A stretch of DNA of 64,000 nt from Capnocytophaga canimorsus (GCF_002302565.1 NZ_CP022382.1:1683001-1747000); one strand, 5' to 3'. Counted from the stretch's first letter, positions 1-10,432 are shown. Numbers and translations are program-made. The notes: generated by a model not told the origin, from the sequence alone.

Positions 1-3000
1 CAATGCGAAAGTACTAAAGCTAACGTACAGGTAAATGTTTTATCTACACCAAGTATTCCTGTTGTTCAGGTTGTTGAAAAATGTGGAGTAGCCGTAACAA
101 CTGCTACTATAACCAATTATGACGCAAGTTTAACATATGAATTAACTCCTAATACGGCAACTGTAAGTGGTAACCAGATAACAGGTTTGCAAATTGGCAT
201 CGATTATACGCTGACGGTTAAAAGAGGTAACTGCTTGGCAACTTCTGCGAATTTTAGCGCCAAAGCAGCATTGCCCGCATCTGTATCTCCAACAGTTACA
301 GACCAAATGTTCTGCCCGTCAACAGCAATGGCAACCTTTATAGCTACGCCAACGGCAGGTCATACCTTACGTTGGTACGATACGGTAACTTCAACTACTT
401 TTGAAACCACTGCACCAAATGTTTCGTTAAGCGTGACTACCAAAACAACGTTTACCAAATATGTAAGTCAGGTAAATGCAGAGGGTTGTGAAAGTGATAA
501 AGTACCTGTAACCATCACTATTGATGATACCCAAGATCCTGTAATTGATAATTTAGCAGATTTGACCATTAGTTGTCAAGCTACTGATATTGATAATCAG
601 GTAAATAATTGGTTGTCAACAATTGCTATTACAGATGCTTGTGGATCGGTAGCTACTACGACAAATAATTACCAGGCGGTTAAACCGACTGATTGGTGTA
701 ATGTATCGGGTAATACGGTAACAGTAACCGTTACATCAACAGACACTTTTGGCAATACGGCTACTAAAACAGTGTTTATTAAATTGGTAACTATAGATGC
801 TGTTAATGACAATTTCGGGGTAGTACAAGCAAATACAACCACTACGGGAAGCGTTTTGGATAATGATAAATTAGGAACAGCTTCGGCAACCACTGCCAAT
901 GTAGAGATTAAAAATGTGGTTAGTCCGCACGCCGGAATAACCATTGCTACAACAGATGGTAAAGTGAGTATTGCTAATGATGTCCCATCAGGAACCTATA
1001 CGCTGACGTATACCATTTGTGCAAGAGTAAATGGTACCCCTTGCGATGAAGCTACGGTAACGGTAACGGTTGAAAACGGCATAGTCGCCGAAGATGATGA
1101 TTTAGGACCGGTAGTATCGGGAGGTACCACTACGCAAACGGTTATTAGTAACGATAAGCTTAATGGTACGCCTGTGGTTATAGGCACAGGAGTAGGTCAG
1201 GTAACCCTTACACCAATCATTACCCCAACAGGCATTACGATAGATGCTACTAACGGAAAAGTAACGGTAGGAACGAATGTTTCGAGCGGAGTTTATACGT
1301 TGACCTATAAAATTTGTGAGAACGGCTCGAATCCGTTGAATTGTGATGATGCTACGGTAACGGTAACGGTTGAAAACGGCATCGTAGCTGATGATGATGA
1401 TTTAGGAACGGTAGTATCGGGAGGTACGACTACGCAAACGGTTATTAGTAACGATAAGCTTAATGGTACGCCTGTGGTTATAGGCACAGGAGTAGGTCAG
1501 GTAACCCTTACACCAATCATTACCCCAACGGGCATTACGATAGATGCTACTAACGGAAAAGTAACGGTAGGAACGAATGTTTCGAGCGGAGTTTATACGT
1601 TGACGTATAAGATTTGTGAGAACGGCTCGAATCCGTTGAATTGTGATGATGCTACGGTAACGGTAACGGTTGAAAACGGCATCGTAGCTGATGATGATGA
1701 TTTAGGACCGGTAGTATCGGGAGGTACGACTACGCAAACGGTTATTAGTAATGATAAGCTTAATGGTACGTCTGTGGTTATAGGCACAGGAGTAGGTCAG
1801 GTAACACTTACACCGCTTATTACCCCAACGGGTATTACGTTGAATGGCGACGGAAAAGTAACGGTAGGAACGAATGTTTCGAGTGGAGTTTATACGTTGA
1901 CCTATAAGATTTGTGAGAATGGAGCGACCCCTGATAATTGTGATGAAGCTACGGTAACGATCACGGTTCAAAACGGCATAGTCGCCGAAGATGATGATTT
2001 AGGACCGGTAGTATCGGGTGGTACGACTACACAAACGGTTATTAGTAATGATAAGCTTAATGGTACGCCTGTGGTTATAGGCACAGGTACGGGTGAGGTG
2101 ACCCTTACACCAATCATTACCCCAACGGGCATTACGTTCAATGGCGACGGAAAAGTAACGGTAGGAACGAATGTTTCGAGTGGAGTTTATACGTTGACCT
2201 ATAAAATTTGTGAGAATGGAGCGACCCCTGATAATTGTGATGATGCTACGGTAACGGTAACGGTTCAAAACAGCATCGTAGCTGATAACGATGATTTAGG
2301 ACCGGTAGTATCGGGAGGCACGACTACGCAGACGGTTATTAGTAATGACAAGCTCAACGGTACGCCTGTGGTTATAGGCACAGGTACGGGTGAGGTAACG
2401 CTTACTCCAATAGTTACCCCAACGGGCATTACGATAGATGCTACTAACGGGAAAGTAACGGTAGGAACGAATGTTTCGAGTGGAGTTTATACGTTGACGT
2501 ATAAGATTTGTGAGAATGGAGCGACCCCTGATAATTGTGATGAAGCTACGGTAACGATCACGGTTGAAAACAGCATCGTAGCTGATAACGATGATTTAGG
2601 ACCGGTAGTATCGGGAGGCACGACTACGCAGACGGTTATTAGTAATGACAAGCTCAACGGTACGCCTGTGGTTATAGGTACAGGAGTAGGTCAGGTAACG
2701 CTTACTCCGCTTATTACCCCAACGGGCATTACCATAGATACTACGAATGGTAAAGTTAGTGTTGCTAATAATGTACCGAGTGGTGAATATACATTGACGT
2801 ATACTATTTGTGAGAACGGCTCTAATCCGTTGAACTGTGATGCAGCTACGGTAACAATCACGGTATTATCATCAAACACGGTATTGGCGATTTCTGACAT
2901 TAACAATACGTATTTGAATACTTCTGTGAGTGGTAATGTATCTACTAATGATGAAGATCCTCAAGGGGATGCATTGGAATTTAGTTTGCTAACGGCTTCG

Positions 3001-4362
3001 AATCATCAGGGTCATAGTTTGGTGTTTAATTCGGATGGTACATACGTGTTCACGCCTAAGGAAGGTTTTACGGGAGTTGTGGTTTATGAGTATGAGGTTT
3101 GCGATAAGGGGATGCCTCGAGCTTGTGCTACGGCAACGTTAACGATAGGGGTATTTGCGCAACTTAATGCGAGTGCTAATACGGTATTTGCCAATGATGA
3201 TGCGGTACGCACTAAGGTAGGAACTCCTGTGTTGATTTCGGTATTGGCAAATGATATTGACGTGGAAGGGGATACCTTTGAGATTACGAGCCATCCGAGC
3301 CATACGTCTTATGGTAGCTTGTCGTTGTCCAATGGTAAATTTATTTACACGCCTAATGCGGGTTATGTAGGGGTAGATAGTTTCACTTACACGATATGTG
3401 ATAATCGCACTACGGATAAGGCTTGTTCTACAGCTACGGTAAGGGTATTGATTTTATCCGATACGTCAAGCAATACGACCTTTGCTAATGATGATGCTTA
3501 TAACGGAGATAAAAACAGAGTGATTTCTGGTAATGTATTGAGTAATGATGTGGATCTTGAAGGAAATGGTCAAACGACAACATTATTGTCGGGCGCTACT
3601 AAAGGAGTGGTAGTGTTAAATGCCGACGGAACCTTTAGCTATAAGCCTAATATGGGTTATGTAGGTCCAGATAGTTTCACTTATAAGTTGTGTGATGATG
3701 GCACACCAGAGGCTTGCGCTGTTGCTACAGTGTATTTGACGGTAAATGAATCGGAGAGCATTGTGGCTAATAATGATGACTTTACAAACACCCCAATTCG
3801 CAATATGGTGGGAGGTGTATTGGGTAGTGTACTTACCAATGATACGTATTTGGGAGTACCGATTAGTTCAGGACAGGTGAGTGGTGTTACGCTGTTATCT
3901 GATGGAGGTCTTACGGGAGTGACTTTAGATGGTTCGGGTCATTTGACGATTCCACAAGGAGCTACGGAAGGTACTTATACGCTAACTTATGAGGTCTGTG
4001 AAAAGAGCAAGGGTAGCTGTGCTACGGCTGAGATTTATGTACGTATCATAAAGGGTTGTCCGCTGAACTTCTACAACGGATTATCTAATAATGAAGACGG
4101 TACTAACGACGGTTTTGTAATAGACGGTATTGAGTGTTATCCTAAAAATAAGGTACGTATTTATAATCGTTGGGGGGTTAAAGTCTTCGAAACGGAAGGT
4201 TACAACAACAAGGAACGCTTGTTTAGAGGGATTTCTAACGGACGAGTAACGGTAGATGTGGATAAAAAACTTCCGCAAGGCACGTACTACTATGTATTGG
4301 AATACACCGATGCTTCAAATCAAACGCATAGTGAGGCGGGTTGGTTGTACATTAAGCGATAG
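1..4362 (+). CDS. Gliding/T9SS repeat adhesin, SprB-like (5' partial)
   Basis: The reading frame is open from base 1, so the N-terminus and signal peptide lie outside the window; about 1,453 residues are visible. Order seen: Ig-like segments rich in Thr/Val with paired cysteines, a HYR-like domain (roughly 530-790), a divergent Ig-like unit (781-1074), six near-identical 99-100-residue units (1075-2868), then four cadherin-like units marked by NDD and ND-D motifs (to about 4050). The last ~90 residues ([33 protein letters not shown]) match the gliding-motility-associated C-terminal domain, a type B sorting signal for the type IX secretion system. Such proteins are exported to the surface as long filamentous adhesins and usually need a cognate PorP/SprF partner, which is the next gene. 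An adhesin role is inferred from family and context. Confidence 0.9.
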   Translation, partial: QCESTKANVQVNVLSTPSIPVVQVVEKCGVAVTTATITNYDASLTYELTPNTATVSGNQITGLQIGIDYTLTVKRGNCLATSANFSAKAALPASVSPTVTDQMFCPSTAMATFIATPTAGHTLRWYDTVTSTTFETTAPNVSLSVTTKTTFTKYVSQVNAEGCESDKVPVTITIDDTQDPVIDNLADLTISCQATDIDNQVNNWLSTIAITDACGSVATTTNNYQAVKPTDWCNVSGNTVTVTVTSTDTFGNTATKTVFIKLVTIDAVNDNFGVVQANTTTTGSVLDNDKLGTASATTANVEIKNVVSPHAGITIATTDGKVSIANDVPSGTYTLTYTICARVNGTPCDEATVTVTVENGIVAEDDDLGPVVSGGTTTQTVISNDKLNGTPVVIGTGVGQVTLTPIITPTGITIDATNGKVTVGTNVSSGVYTLTYKICENGSNPLNCDDATVTVTVENGIVADDDDLGTVVSGGTTTQTVISNDKLNGTPVVIGTGVGQVTLTPIITPTGITIDATNGKVTVGTNVSSGVYTLTYKICENGSNPLNCDDATVTVTVENGIVADDDDLGPVVSGGTTTQTVISNDKLNGTSVVIGTGVGQVTLTPLITPTGITLNGDGKVTVGTNVSSGVYTLTYKICENGATPDNCDEATVTITVQNGIVAEDDDLGPVVSGGTTTQTVISNDKLNGTPVVIGTGTGEVTLTPIITPTGITFNGDGKVTVGTNVSSGVYTLTYKICENGATPDNCDDATVTVTVQNSIVADNDDLGPVVSGGTTTQTVISNDKLNGTPVVIGTGTGEVTLTPIVTPTGITIDATNGKVTVGTNVSSGVYTLTYKICENGATPDNCDEATVTITVENSIVADNDDLGPVVSGGTTTQTVISNDKLNGTPVVIGTGVGQVTLTPLITPTGITIDTTNGKVSVANNVPSGEYTLTYTICENGSNPLNCDAATVTITVLSSNTVLAISDINNTYLNTSVSGNVSTNDEDPQGDALEFSLLTASNHQGHSLVFNSDGTYVFTPKEGFTGVVVYEYEVCDKGMPRACATATLTIGVFAQLNASANTVFANDDAVRTKVGTPVLISVLANDIDVEGDTFEITSHPSHTSYGSLSLSNGKFIYTPNAGYVGVDSFTYTICDNRTTDKACSTATVRVLILSDTSSNTTFANDDAYNGDKNRVISGNVLSNDVDLEGNGQTTTLLSGATKGVVVLNADGTFSYKPNMGYVGPDSFTYKLCDDGTPEACAVATVYLTVNESESIVANNDDFTNTPIRNMVGGVLGSVLTNDTYLGVPISSGQVSGVTLLSDGGLTGVTLDGSGHLTIPQGATEGTYTLTYEVCEKSKGSCATAEIYVRIIKGCPLNFYNGLSNNEDGTNDGFVIDGIECYPKNKVRIYNRWGVKVFETEGYNNKERLFRGISNGRVTVDVDKKLPQGTYYYVLEYTDASNQTHSEAGWLYIKR
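1075..2868 (+). repeat. Six tandem 297-300 bp repeats inside the adhesin gene
   Basis: Units begin at 1075, 1375, 1675, 1972, 2269 and 2569, each starting near the codons for N-G/S-I-V-A and ending in the [12 protein letters not shown] strand. Four units are 300 bp and two are 297 bp, the difference being IDATNG against LNGDG in the middle. Units 1 and 2 differ at only about ten positions, so homogenisation by recombination or recent duplication is likely. Copy number is a probable site of length variation and assembly collapse. Confidence 0.95.
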
Positions 4363-4466
4363 TTTTTATATATAAGCATAAGCCGGATGTTTTTTCATTC
4401 GGCTTTGCTTAACTAAACGAAAAGGAAAAAAAATCGAACAAGGAAAAAAGAAATAAAGATTCAGTT

Positions 4467-5390
4467 ATGAAGGGAAGTAATAGATTTGTACTCATTTTAA
4501 TGCTTATGTTTAGTGTATTTGGATATTCACAACAGGAGTCGCAATACACGCAGTATATGTACAACACGATGCAGTTTAATCCGGGTTATACGGGTTCTCG
4601 TGGTGTGGGTAGTTTGTTTGGACTTTATCGTACGCAATGGGTAGGTTTGGACGGAGCTCCTAAGACGAGTAATTTGAGTTTTCATACGCCGATAAAGAAC
4701 AAGAATGTTGGTTTGGGTTTGTCGATTCACCACGAGACGATAGGTCCTCAGACGGACACGAATTTGATGGTTGATTTTTCGTACACGTTGAATTTGGAGA
4801 ACAGCAAGTTGGCTTTTGGGATAAAGGGTACGGCAGGTTTTTTCCATATTGATTACAATAAGTTGCGTTTGCAGGATTCTGGGGATTATATATTCACGGG
4901 AGGTGATAATCGTATTTTTTCTCCGAATGTGGGGGCGGGATTGTACTGGTACTCGGACAATTGGTATTTGGGATTGTCTGTTCCGACGCTATTGGAGACG
5001 GATGTTTACTCTCGTAATGATCGTTCGATTTCTGTACTTAAGAACACACAGCATTATTATTTGATAGGGGGTTATGTCTTTGATTTGTCAGATTCTGTAA
5101 AGTTCAAGCCTGCGGCTTTGTCTAAATTGGCTTATGGTACTCCTTTGCAGTTGGATTTGTCGGCGAACTTTATGTTTAATGAAAGATTTGTCTTGGGCGC
5201 TGCTTGGCGCTGGTCGGCAGCGGTGAGTGCTATGGCAGGTTTTCAGATTAGTGACCGCTGGTTTATTGGTTATGGCTATGATTTTGAGACTACGGAATTG
5301 TCGAAGTATAATTCGGGTTCTCACGAAATCTTCTTAAGATATGAATTTATAAAGACGTACAAGAAGGTGGTATCACCTCGTTTCTTCTAA
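4467..5390 (+). CDS. PorP/SprF family type IX secretion membrane protein
   Basis: This 307-residue protein has a signal peptide ending near FGYSQQ and the family opening QYTQYMYNTMQFNPGYTG, followed by RTQWVGLDGAPKT and a run of alternating beta strands expected for an outer-membrane barrel. PorP/SprF proteins assist surface display of type B CTD proteins, as SprF does for SprB. It lies 104 bp after the adhesin and 20 bp before the PorE-like gene, so the three probably form one transcription unit. The specific partnership with the upstream adhesin is inferred from adjacency. Confidence 0.92.
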   Translation: MKGSNRFVLILMLMFSVFGYSQQESQYTQYMYNTMQFNPGYTGSRGVGSLFGLYRTQWVGLDGAPKTSNLSFHTPIKNKNVGLGLSIHHETIGPQTDTNLMVDFSYTLNLENSKLAFGIKGTAGFFHIDYNKLRLQDSGDYIFTGGDNRIFSPNVGAGLYWYSDNWYLGLSVPTLLETDVYSRNDRSISVLKNTQHYYLIGGYVFDLSDSVKFKPAALSKLAYGTPLQLDLSANFMFNERFVLGAAWRWSAAVSAMAGFQISDRWFIGYGYDFETTELSKYNSGSHEIFLRYEFIKTYKKVVSPRFF

Positions 5391-5410
5391 GGGTAATAAA
5401 AGGTTAGGAT

Positions 5411-7369
5411 ATGAAATTAAGTTACAGATTATATAGTGTATTGTTTTTTGGGCTGTTGTGCTTTAGTGGTTCTTATGCCCAGAACAAGGATTTGGAAAAG
5501 GCCAACAAGCTTTACAACAGTTTTGCTTATGTTGATGCCATTAGCATTTATGAGCGTATAGCACGTAAGGGTTTTGAGAATCAGGAGTTGTTGGAACGTT
5601 TGGGCAACTCGTATTATTTCAATGCGGATTATCGCAATGCTTTGGTTTGGTATGAAAAGCTTTTTGGTAATTCGCAGTATGAGATTAGTAAGCCGGAGTA
5701 TTATTATCGTTATGCGCAATCGCTTAAATCGGCAGAGCGTTATGAGGAATCGGATGCGATGATGAACCGCTTTATTGCCCTTACGGAGGAAGACAATCGC
5801 GGAACGATATTCGAGGAGAACCGCAATTATCAGCAGGTGATTGCTAAGAATTCGGGTCGTATGGATTTGCATTTGGTGGATATCAATACGGAGTACTCGG
5901 AATATGGTACGGCATTTTATGGGGATAAGGTGGTTTTTGCTGCGAGTAACAACAGTCTTTTCAAACCGACTTCGTATTGGACGGGAGAGACGTTTTACAA
6001 CTTGTATGAGGCACGTCGCGATAGCATCGCTTTGAGTAAAAAATCAGAGTTTTCTTCGGTGTTAAGCACGAAGTTTAACGAATCGACGGCGGTTTTTACC
6101 GCTGATGGCAATACGGTTTATTTTACGCGTAATAACTACATCAACAAGAAGGTAGGAATGGATAGTGATAATGCCATTCTTTTAAAGATATTGAAATCTA
6201 CCAAGGACGCTAATGGTCGTTGGAGCAAACCGGTGGAATTGCCATTTAACAGCAATGTGTATAGTGTGGCACACCCTGCTTTGAGTCCGGATGAGAAGTA
6301 TTTGTATTTTGCATCGAATATGCGAGGCAGCCGTGGGGCTTCTGATATTTTCCGTGTGGAGATTTTATCAGGCGGAGGATATGGTAAACCGGAGAATTTA
6401 GGTGAGAATGTAAATACGGATGGTAGAGAGTCTTTTCCATTTATCTCGAAGAATAATGTCCTTTATTTTGCCTCGGATGGATTTCCGGGCTTGGGCGGTT
6501 TGGACATTTTTGCGGCACAGATACACCCTGACGGAAGTTTAGGTAAGGCGGTGAATGTTGGTCGCCCTGCCAACAGTCCGGATGACGATTTTTGTTATGT
6601 GATAGACAGCGACACGCGTGTGGGCTTTTTAACCTCGAATCGTTCGGGAGGTGTGGGTAAAGATGATATTTATAGTTTTTATGAGCGTGTACCGTTATAT
6701 TTTTCTTGTACGAAGTTGATGCGTGGTGTGGTTAAGGATGCGCATACACAGGCGGTATTGTCGGATGCTTCATTGACGCTTTCAGGGGTTGATTTTGAGG
6801 CATTGGACAGCATCCAAAGTGCTCAAGACGGAACATTCGCCTTTGCTAAGGAAGTGGATTGCTACAAACCTTACTACTACGTGAAAGGGGCTAAGGAGGG
6901 CTATGAAACGGCAGAGGTTAAGGTGTTATCGCAGACGGACAAGGATTTTTATTGTGAGGTATTGCTTACACCGCGGGTGATTCAGGTAACGCAAGGGGAT
7001 GATTTGGCTAAGGTATTCAAGATAGAGAACATTTATTTTGATTTTGACAAGTCGAATATTCGTTACGATGCTTCGGTACAGTTAGCTAAGATATTGGAGG
7101 TGATGCAGGAGTATCCTAAGATGAAGATAGATGTACGCTCGCATACGGATAGCCGTGGTTCGGACAGTTACAATATGGCGCTTTCGGACAGACGTGTTAA
7201 ATCTACGATTAAATGGTTGATTGCCAATGGCGTCAGTGCGGATCGATTAACAGGAAGAGGCTATGGGGAGAGTCAGCTTACTAACCATTGCAGCAATGGG
7301 GTGGATTGTAGCAAGGAGGAACATCAAGCCAACCGAAGAAGCGAGTTTATTATCGTGAGTATGGACTAA
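5411..7369 (+). CDS. PorE-like OmpA family protein (TPR, PD40, CRD, OmpA)
   Basis: The 652-residue protein has a signal peptide (about 1-23), TPR-like helices (about 25-130), a PD40/WD40-like propeller with SPDEKYLYFASNMRG-type repeats (about 150-440), a carboxypeptidase-regulatory-like sandwich (about 445-525), and a C-terminal OmpA peptidoglycan-binding domain (from about 535; YFDFDKSNIR and NRRSEFIIV visible). This order is that of PorE, the T9SS component that links the secretion apparatus to peptidoglycan. It ends the adhesin-PorP module and is followed by a terminator. It may be a paralogue dedicated to this module rather than the core PorE. Confidence 0.88.
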   Translation: MKLSYRLYSVLFFGLLCFSGSYAQNKDLEKANKLYNSFAYVDAISIYERIARKGFENQELLERLGNSYYFNADYRNALVWYEKLFGNSQYEISKPEYYYRYAQSLKSAERYEESDAMMNRFIALTEEDNRGTIFEENRNYQQVIAKNSGRMDLHLVDINTEYSEYGTAFYGDKVVFAASNNSLFKPTSYWTGETFYNLYEARRDSIALSKKSEFSSVLSTKFNESTAVFTADGNTVYFTRNNYINKKVGMDSDNAILLKILKSTKDANGRWSKPVELPFNSNVYSVAHPALSPDEKYLYFASNMRGSRGASDIFRVEILSGGGYGKPENLGENVNTDGRESFPFISKNNVLYFASDGFPGLGGLDIFAAQIHPDGSLGKAVNVGRPANSPDDDFCYVIDSDTRVGFLTSNRSGGVGKDDIYSFYERVPLYFSCTKLMRGVVKDAHTQAVLSDASLTLSGVDFEALDSIQSAQDGTFAFAKEVDCYKPYYYVKGAKEGYETAEVKVLSQTDKDFYCEVLLTPRVIQVTQGDDLAKVFKIENIYFDFDKSNIRYDASVQLAKILEVMQEYPKMKIDVRSHTDSRGSDSYNMALSDRRVKSTIKWLIANGVSADRLTGRGYGESQLTNHCSNGVDCSKEEHQANRRSEFIIVSMD

Positions 7370-7398
7370 TATTTTTGAAAATAATAGATTCTATTAAG

Positions 7399-7435
7399 CA
7401 GTACAAGTTTTTAAATTTGTACTGTTTTTTATTTT
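7399..7435 (+). terminator. Intrinsic terminator after the PorE-like gene
   Basis: A near-perfect inverted repeat (CAGTACAAGTTT against AAATTTGTACTG, one G-T pair) is followed by a T run. It sits 30 bp after the stop codon and closes the adhesin operon. Confidence 0.85.
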
Positions 7436-7483
7436 GGAAAGATTAGGTGAACAGATATTCTTTTTACAAAATCAAATTTAGAG

Positions 7484-7517
7484 TTTGATATACTTTTACG
7501 CAAAAACTGTACCTTAG
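7484..7517 (+). promoter_or_regulatory. Possible waaA promoter
   Basis: TTTG (7484-7487) lies 22 bp upstream of TACCTTAG (7510-7517), a one-mismatch version of the Bacteroidota -7 element TAnnTTTG. It ends 18 bp before the chosen waaA start. The same TACCTTAG octamer occurs upstream of the second PorP/SprF gene. Confidence 0.45.
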
Positions 7518-7535
7518 CAAAAAAATAATTCCTTG

Positions 7536-8774
7536 ATGAAAACGCTGTATACATTGTCTATTTATGTGGTTGGTTTTATACTGAAAATCATAGCTTTATT
7601 CAATAAAAAAATCAAGCTTTTTGTTCAGGGGCGCAAGAATGTATTTCCTTATTTAAAGGAAAACATTCAAAAAGGAGAGCGATATGTTTGGGTACATACG
7701 GCTTCGCTAGGCGAGTTTGAGCAAGGTCTTCCTGTGATTAAAGCTTTGAAAAACAAAGGGAAAAAGATCTTGGTTACATTTTTTTCGCCTTCGGGGTACG
7801 AGGTTCGTAAGAATAGCCCCGATGCTGATATGGTGGTTTATCTGCCTTTGGATACTCCGAAAAATGCCCGAAAATTTCTGGAAATCGTTCAGCCCGAAAT
7901 GGCAGTTTTTGTAAAGTATGAATTTTGGTATCATTACCTTAATCAGCTTAAAAATAGAGGAATAAAAACCTATTTACTATCTGGTATTTTTCGAGAAAAT
8001 CAGATTTTTTTCAAACCTTACGGAGTAATGATGCGCGATGCACTACGATGTTTTAATCATTTTTTTGTTCAGAATGAAACGTCTAAAAAATTACTTCAAT
8101 CCATTGGTTTTGAAAATGTAACGGTGAGTGGTGATACGCGTTTTGACCGCGTTTCCGAGATTGTAAAACGAGATAATGTTTTGGATTTTATGGAGGCATT
8201 CAAAGGAGATTCGCTTTGTGTGGTTTTCGGAAGCTCTTGGGAAAGCGACGAGGAAATTTATTTGAAAGCGATAAATTATTCCAATAGTCAAAATGTAAAG
8301 TTTGTTATTGCTCCTCACGATATAAAACCCGAGAAAATTGAGAGTTTCCGACGAAAAATAGCTTTGAAAACCGTATTTTTTTCACAAAAAGAAGGAAAGA
8401 ACTTATCCGAATACGATGTTCTGATGTTGGATACAATCGGGATTTTAACCAAGGTGTACAGCTATGCTGATATTGCTTATGTAGGCGGTGGAATGGGCAA
8501 CAGTGGGTTACACAATGTGTTGGAACCAGCTGTTTTTGGAATTCCTGTGATGATTGGTAAGAATTATGATAAGTTTGCCGAAGCCAAAGCATTGGTGGAA
8601 AGGGGAGGGGTAATCTCTGTTTCGACCGAAAAAGAGTTGCAAGAGAAACTACATTTACTTATTCAAAACCCTAATAAAAGATCAGAAATGGGTGGAATCA
8701 ACAAGGATTTTATCCAAAAAAGCAGCGGAGCTACAGAGAAATTTCTAAATTTTGTACTTTCAAATAGAATGTAA
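7536..8774 (+). CDS. waaA: 3-deoxy-D-manno-octulosonic acid transferase
   Basis: WaaA (KdtA) transfers Kdo from CMP-Kdo to lipid A precursor at the inner membrane during lipopolysaccharide synthesis. The 412-residue product has an N-terminal hydrophobic anchor, then RYVWVHTASLGEFEQG with the conserved catalytic Glu, and in the C-terminal half VFGSSWESDEE, YVGGGMGNSGLHNVLEP and an EPAVFGIPV sugar-nucleotide site, as in GT30 enzymes. The ATG at 7536 is preferred over the TTG at 7533. It is monocistronic, and tRNA-Asn follows. Confidence 0.95.
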   Translation: MKTLYTLSIYVVGFILKIIALFNKKIKLFVQGRKNVFPYLKENIQKGERYVWVHTASLGEFEQGLPVIKALKNKGKKILVTFFSPSGYEVRKNSPDADMVVYLPLDTPKNARKFLEIVQPEMAVFVKYEFWYHYLNQLKNRGIKTYLLSGIFRENQIFFKPYGVMMRDALRCFNHFFVQNETSKKLLQSIGFENVTVSGDTRFDRVSEIVKRDNVLDFMEAFKGDSLCVVFGSSWESDEEIYLKAINYSNSQNVKFVIAPHDIKPEKIESFRRKIALKTVFFSQKEGKNLSEYDVLMLDTIGILTKVYSYADIAYVGGGMGNSGLHNVLEPAVFGIPVMIGKNYDKFAEAKALVERGGVISVSTEKELQEKLHLLIQNPNKRSEMGGINKDFIQKSSGATEKFLNFVLSNRM

Positions 8775-8839
8775 TGTATTGTTATTCAGTTAAAAACAAT
8801 TATTAACTTTATTTAACATATATATTTTACCTTAAATTG

Positions 8840-8869
8840 TTGTTAGGATAAAAAAAAGTGGTATATTTG
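8840..8869 (+). promoter_or_regulatory. Promoter of tRNA-Asn
   Basis: TTG (8840-8842), a 19-bp spacer and TATATTTG (8862-8869) match the Bacteroidota sigma-A promoter; the box ends 24 bp upstream of the tRNA. Confidence 0.75.
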
Positions 8870-8893
8870 CAATCGCAAAAGAGAATAAAACAT

Positions 8894-8967
8894 TCCTCCT
8901 TAGCTCAGTTGGTTAGAGCATCTGACTGTTAATCAGAGGGTCACTGGTTCAAGTCCAGTAGGGGGAG
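8894..8967 (+). tRNA. tRNA-Asn (anticodon GTT)
   Basis: A complete cloverleaf: acceptor TCCTCCT with AGGGGGA, D stem GCTC/GAGC, anticodon stem TCTGA/TCAGA with loop CTGTTAA (anticodon 8928-8930), T stem ACTGG/CCAGT with loop TTCAAGT, discriminator G. CCA is not encoded. A decayed accessory patch begins just downstream, as is common where integrative elements use tRNA 3' ends. Confidence 0.97.
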
Positions 8968-8979
8968 CAAAGAAAATCA

Positions 8980-9010
8980 AGCACTTACAGAAATGTAGGT
9001 GCTTTTTTTA
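8980..9010 (+). terminator. Terminator after tRNA-Asn
   Basis: AGCACTTAC pairs with GTAGGTGCT around loop AGAAAT and is followed by seven T. It lies 13 bp after the tRNA. Confidence 0.85.
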
Positions 9011-9054
9011 TTTATCGACTGAAACATAACTGAAACATTTGATACATTTGCATT

Positions 9055-9609
9055 ATGGTAAAAGAAGGTAACTTACATAACCCCTTAAATTTTTTTATTT
9101 CTATTACTAAGGAAGGAGTTTTCAAAAATCTTTTGCTGGAGACTCTTGAATATAATAGAATTCCTTATTCCTTTGTGAACTCTACCACTTTGCGAATTAC
9201 TTATGAAGAGGACGGCATATGGGAAGAAGAAGACGTTCACATCAGTTTTTTTGTAGAGAATAAACTGAATAACGAACTTACAAAAAGTAGAGATTTCATT
9301 CAGACTTATACGTTAGAAAACTCCACTGAAAAAGCAATTAAATATTTAAAAATTCAGTTTTCTTTTATTCAACTTATAATCAATAATAGAGCCCCTTTCC
9401 TTGTTGAGTATCCTTACATCTTTAATTTTTTTAAGAAGTTGGCAGGCTATATAGTATTTTTGCTAAAAAGTTTGGATGTAACAGATATTCAATTAGATTA
9501 CAGAGAGTTGAAGAAACTTTATGAGCAAAATAATCGTGCTACTACAACGCAGAAAAAAGACAAAGATTTAATTATGTCGGTTTCCACATCACGCTATTTC
9601 AAATCCTGA
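9055..9609 (+). CDS. Hypothetical protein, probably with a foreign C-terminus
   Basis: I do not recognise this 184-residue protein. It has no signal peptide. The central part is rich in Ile, Phe, Asn and Lys with a hydrophobic stretch (YPYIFNFFKKLAGYIVFLLKS), and the C-terminus is lysine-rich (TTQKKDKDL). The final ten or so residues are read from DNA that, in the next frame, encodes the conserved DUF3871 sequence, so its natural 3' end appears to have been lost in a deletion fusion near 9572. It follows the tRNA-Asn terminator and is AT-rich, which suits mobile-element debris. It may no longer be functional. Confidence 0.5.
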   Translation: MVKEGNLHNPLNFFISITKEGVFKNLLLETLEYNRIPYSFVNSTTLRITYEEDGIWEEEDVHISFFVENKLNNELTKSRDFIQTYTLENSTEKAIKYLKIQFSFIQLIINNRAPFLVEYPYIFNFFKKLAGYIVFLLKSLDVTDIQLDYRELKKLYEQNNRATTTQKKDKDLIMSVSTSRYFKS

Positions 9610-10342
9610 AATTCGGGTTTCTCACCAGATTAAAGGCAGAACTCCAGAAGCTATTCATAAAAGTGTTAAAGAGCTACTAGACCACGAAAAGACCATTTAT
9701 TATGAAAGAATGGCTTTTATCGTTAAAATTCCTGCAATTAAAGAGATGATAGGTGGTAATGAACTCACTTTGACGATAGGTGGGGTAAGAAGTTATAATT
9801 TGGAAAATCTTTACAGCAGGAAATCTTTAGAAAAGTTCAAGTTTTTTATTGGTTTTCAGAATAAAGTGTGCTGCAATATGTGTGTTTCTACAGATGGATT
9901 TTTGGAAGATTTACGGGTTTCTAATGCTCAGGATTTACAACAAAGGATTATTGAAACCCTCCAAAATTACAATGCAGTTCAGCATTTAGAAGCAATGCAA
10001 GAATTTGAAAATTATCATCTTACGGAACATCAGTTTGCTCAACTCATAGGAAGGACAAGATTATATCAACATTTGCCGAAAACTGAAAAGCAAGACATTC
10101 CATCATTAAACTTTAATGATAGTCACATCAATACTATAGTTAAAGATTATTATGAAGATGATAATTTTTGCAGAAATGAAGATGGCTCCATTAGTTTATG
10201 GAAGGTGTATAATCTTTTTACTCAGGCGAATAAAAGTAGTTATATCGACACTTTTTTAGACAGAACACTCAATGCTTTTGATTTTTCAAAAACGTTGCAA
10301 TCGGCACTAAATGGTGATAAGTACCATTGGTTTTTGAGTTAG
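9578..10342 (+). pseudogene. DUF3871 family protein, 5'-truncated
   Basis: From 9578 the frame reads RFPHHAISNPEIRVSHQIKG, then HEKTIYYERMAF, KFFIGFQNKVCCNMCVSTDG, LTEHQFAQLIGRTRLYQHLP and, at the end, a stretch with NKSSYIDTFLDR and KYHWFLS. This is the body of DUF3871, a family found on plasmids and integrative elements of Bacteroidota, from memory usually about 330 residues. An in-frame stop at 9569 and the absence of a start codon before 9710 show that the N-terminal part is missing. A short product from the ATG at 9710 (210 residues) is possible. Its function is unknown in the family. Confidence 0.75.
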
Positions 10343-10346
10343 TTAA

Positions 10347-10382
10347 ATTCCCCTGCCAAGTAAGGTAGGGGGATTTTTTATT
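10347..10382 (+). terminator. Terminator after the DUF3871 remnant
   Basis: ATTCCCCTGCC pairs with GGTAGGGGGAT, followed by a T-rich run. It lies 5 bp after the stop. Confidence 0.8.
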
Positions 10383-10432
10383 TCATTTGTAAAAATGAAT
10401 AGGTATTTATTGATTATTATTTGACAAAAAAG

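Noticed and set aside
1075..2868. CRISPR-like periodicity
   Set aside because: The 300-bp period is coding repeat DNA in one continuous frame; there are no short repeats with unique spacers.
996..2906. Series of open frames on the opposite strand and in a third frame across the adhesin repeats
   Set aside because: They repeat with the same period as the adhesin units and arise from its Thr/Val codon bias; none has independent start context.
5429..5872. 147-codon antisense frame in the PorE-like gene
   Set aside because: Unlikely composition (very rich in Ile, Leu, Arg) and fully inside a well-supported gene.
9055..9609. Toxin-antitoxin pair with the next frame
   Set aside because: The second frame is a truncated DUF3871 gene, and the sizes and overlap do not fit a toxin-antitoxin unit.
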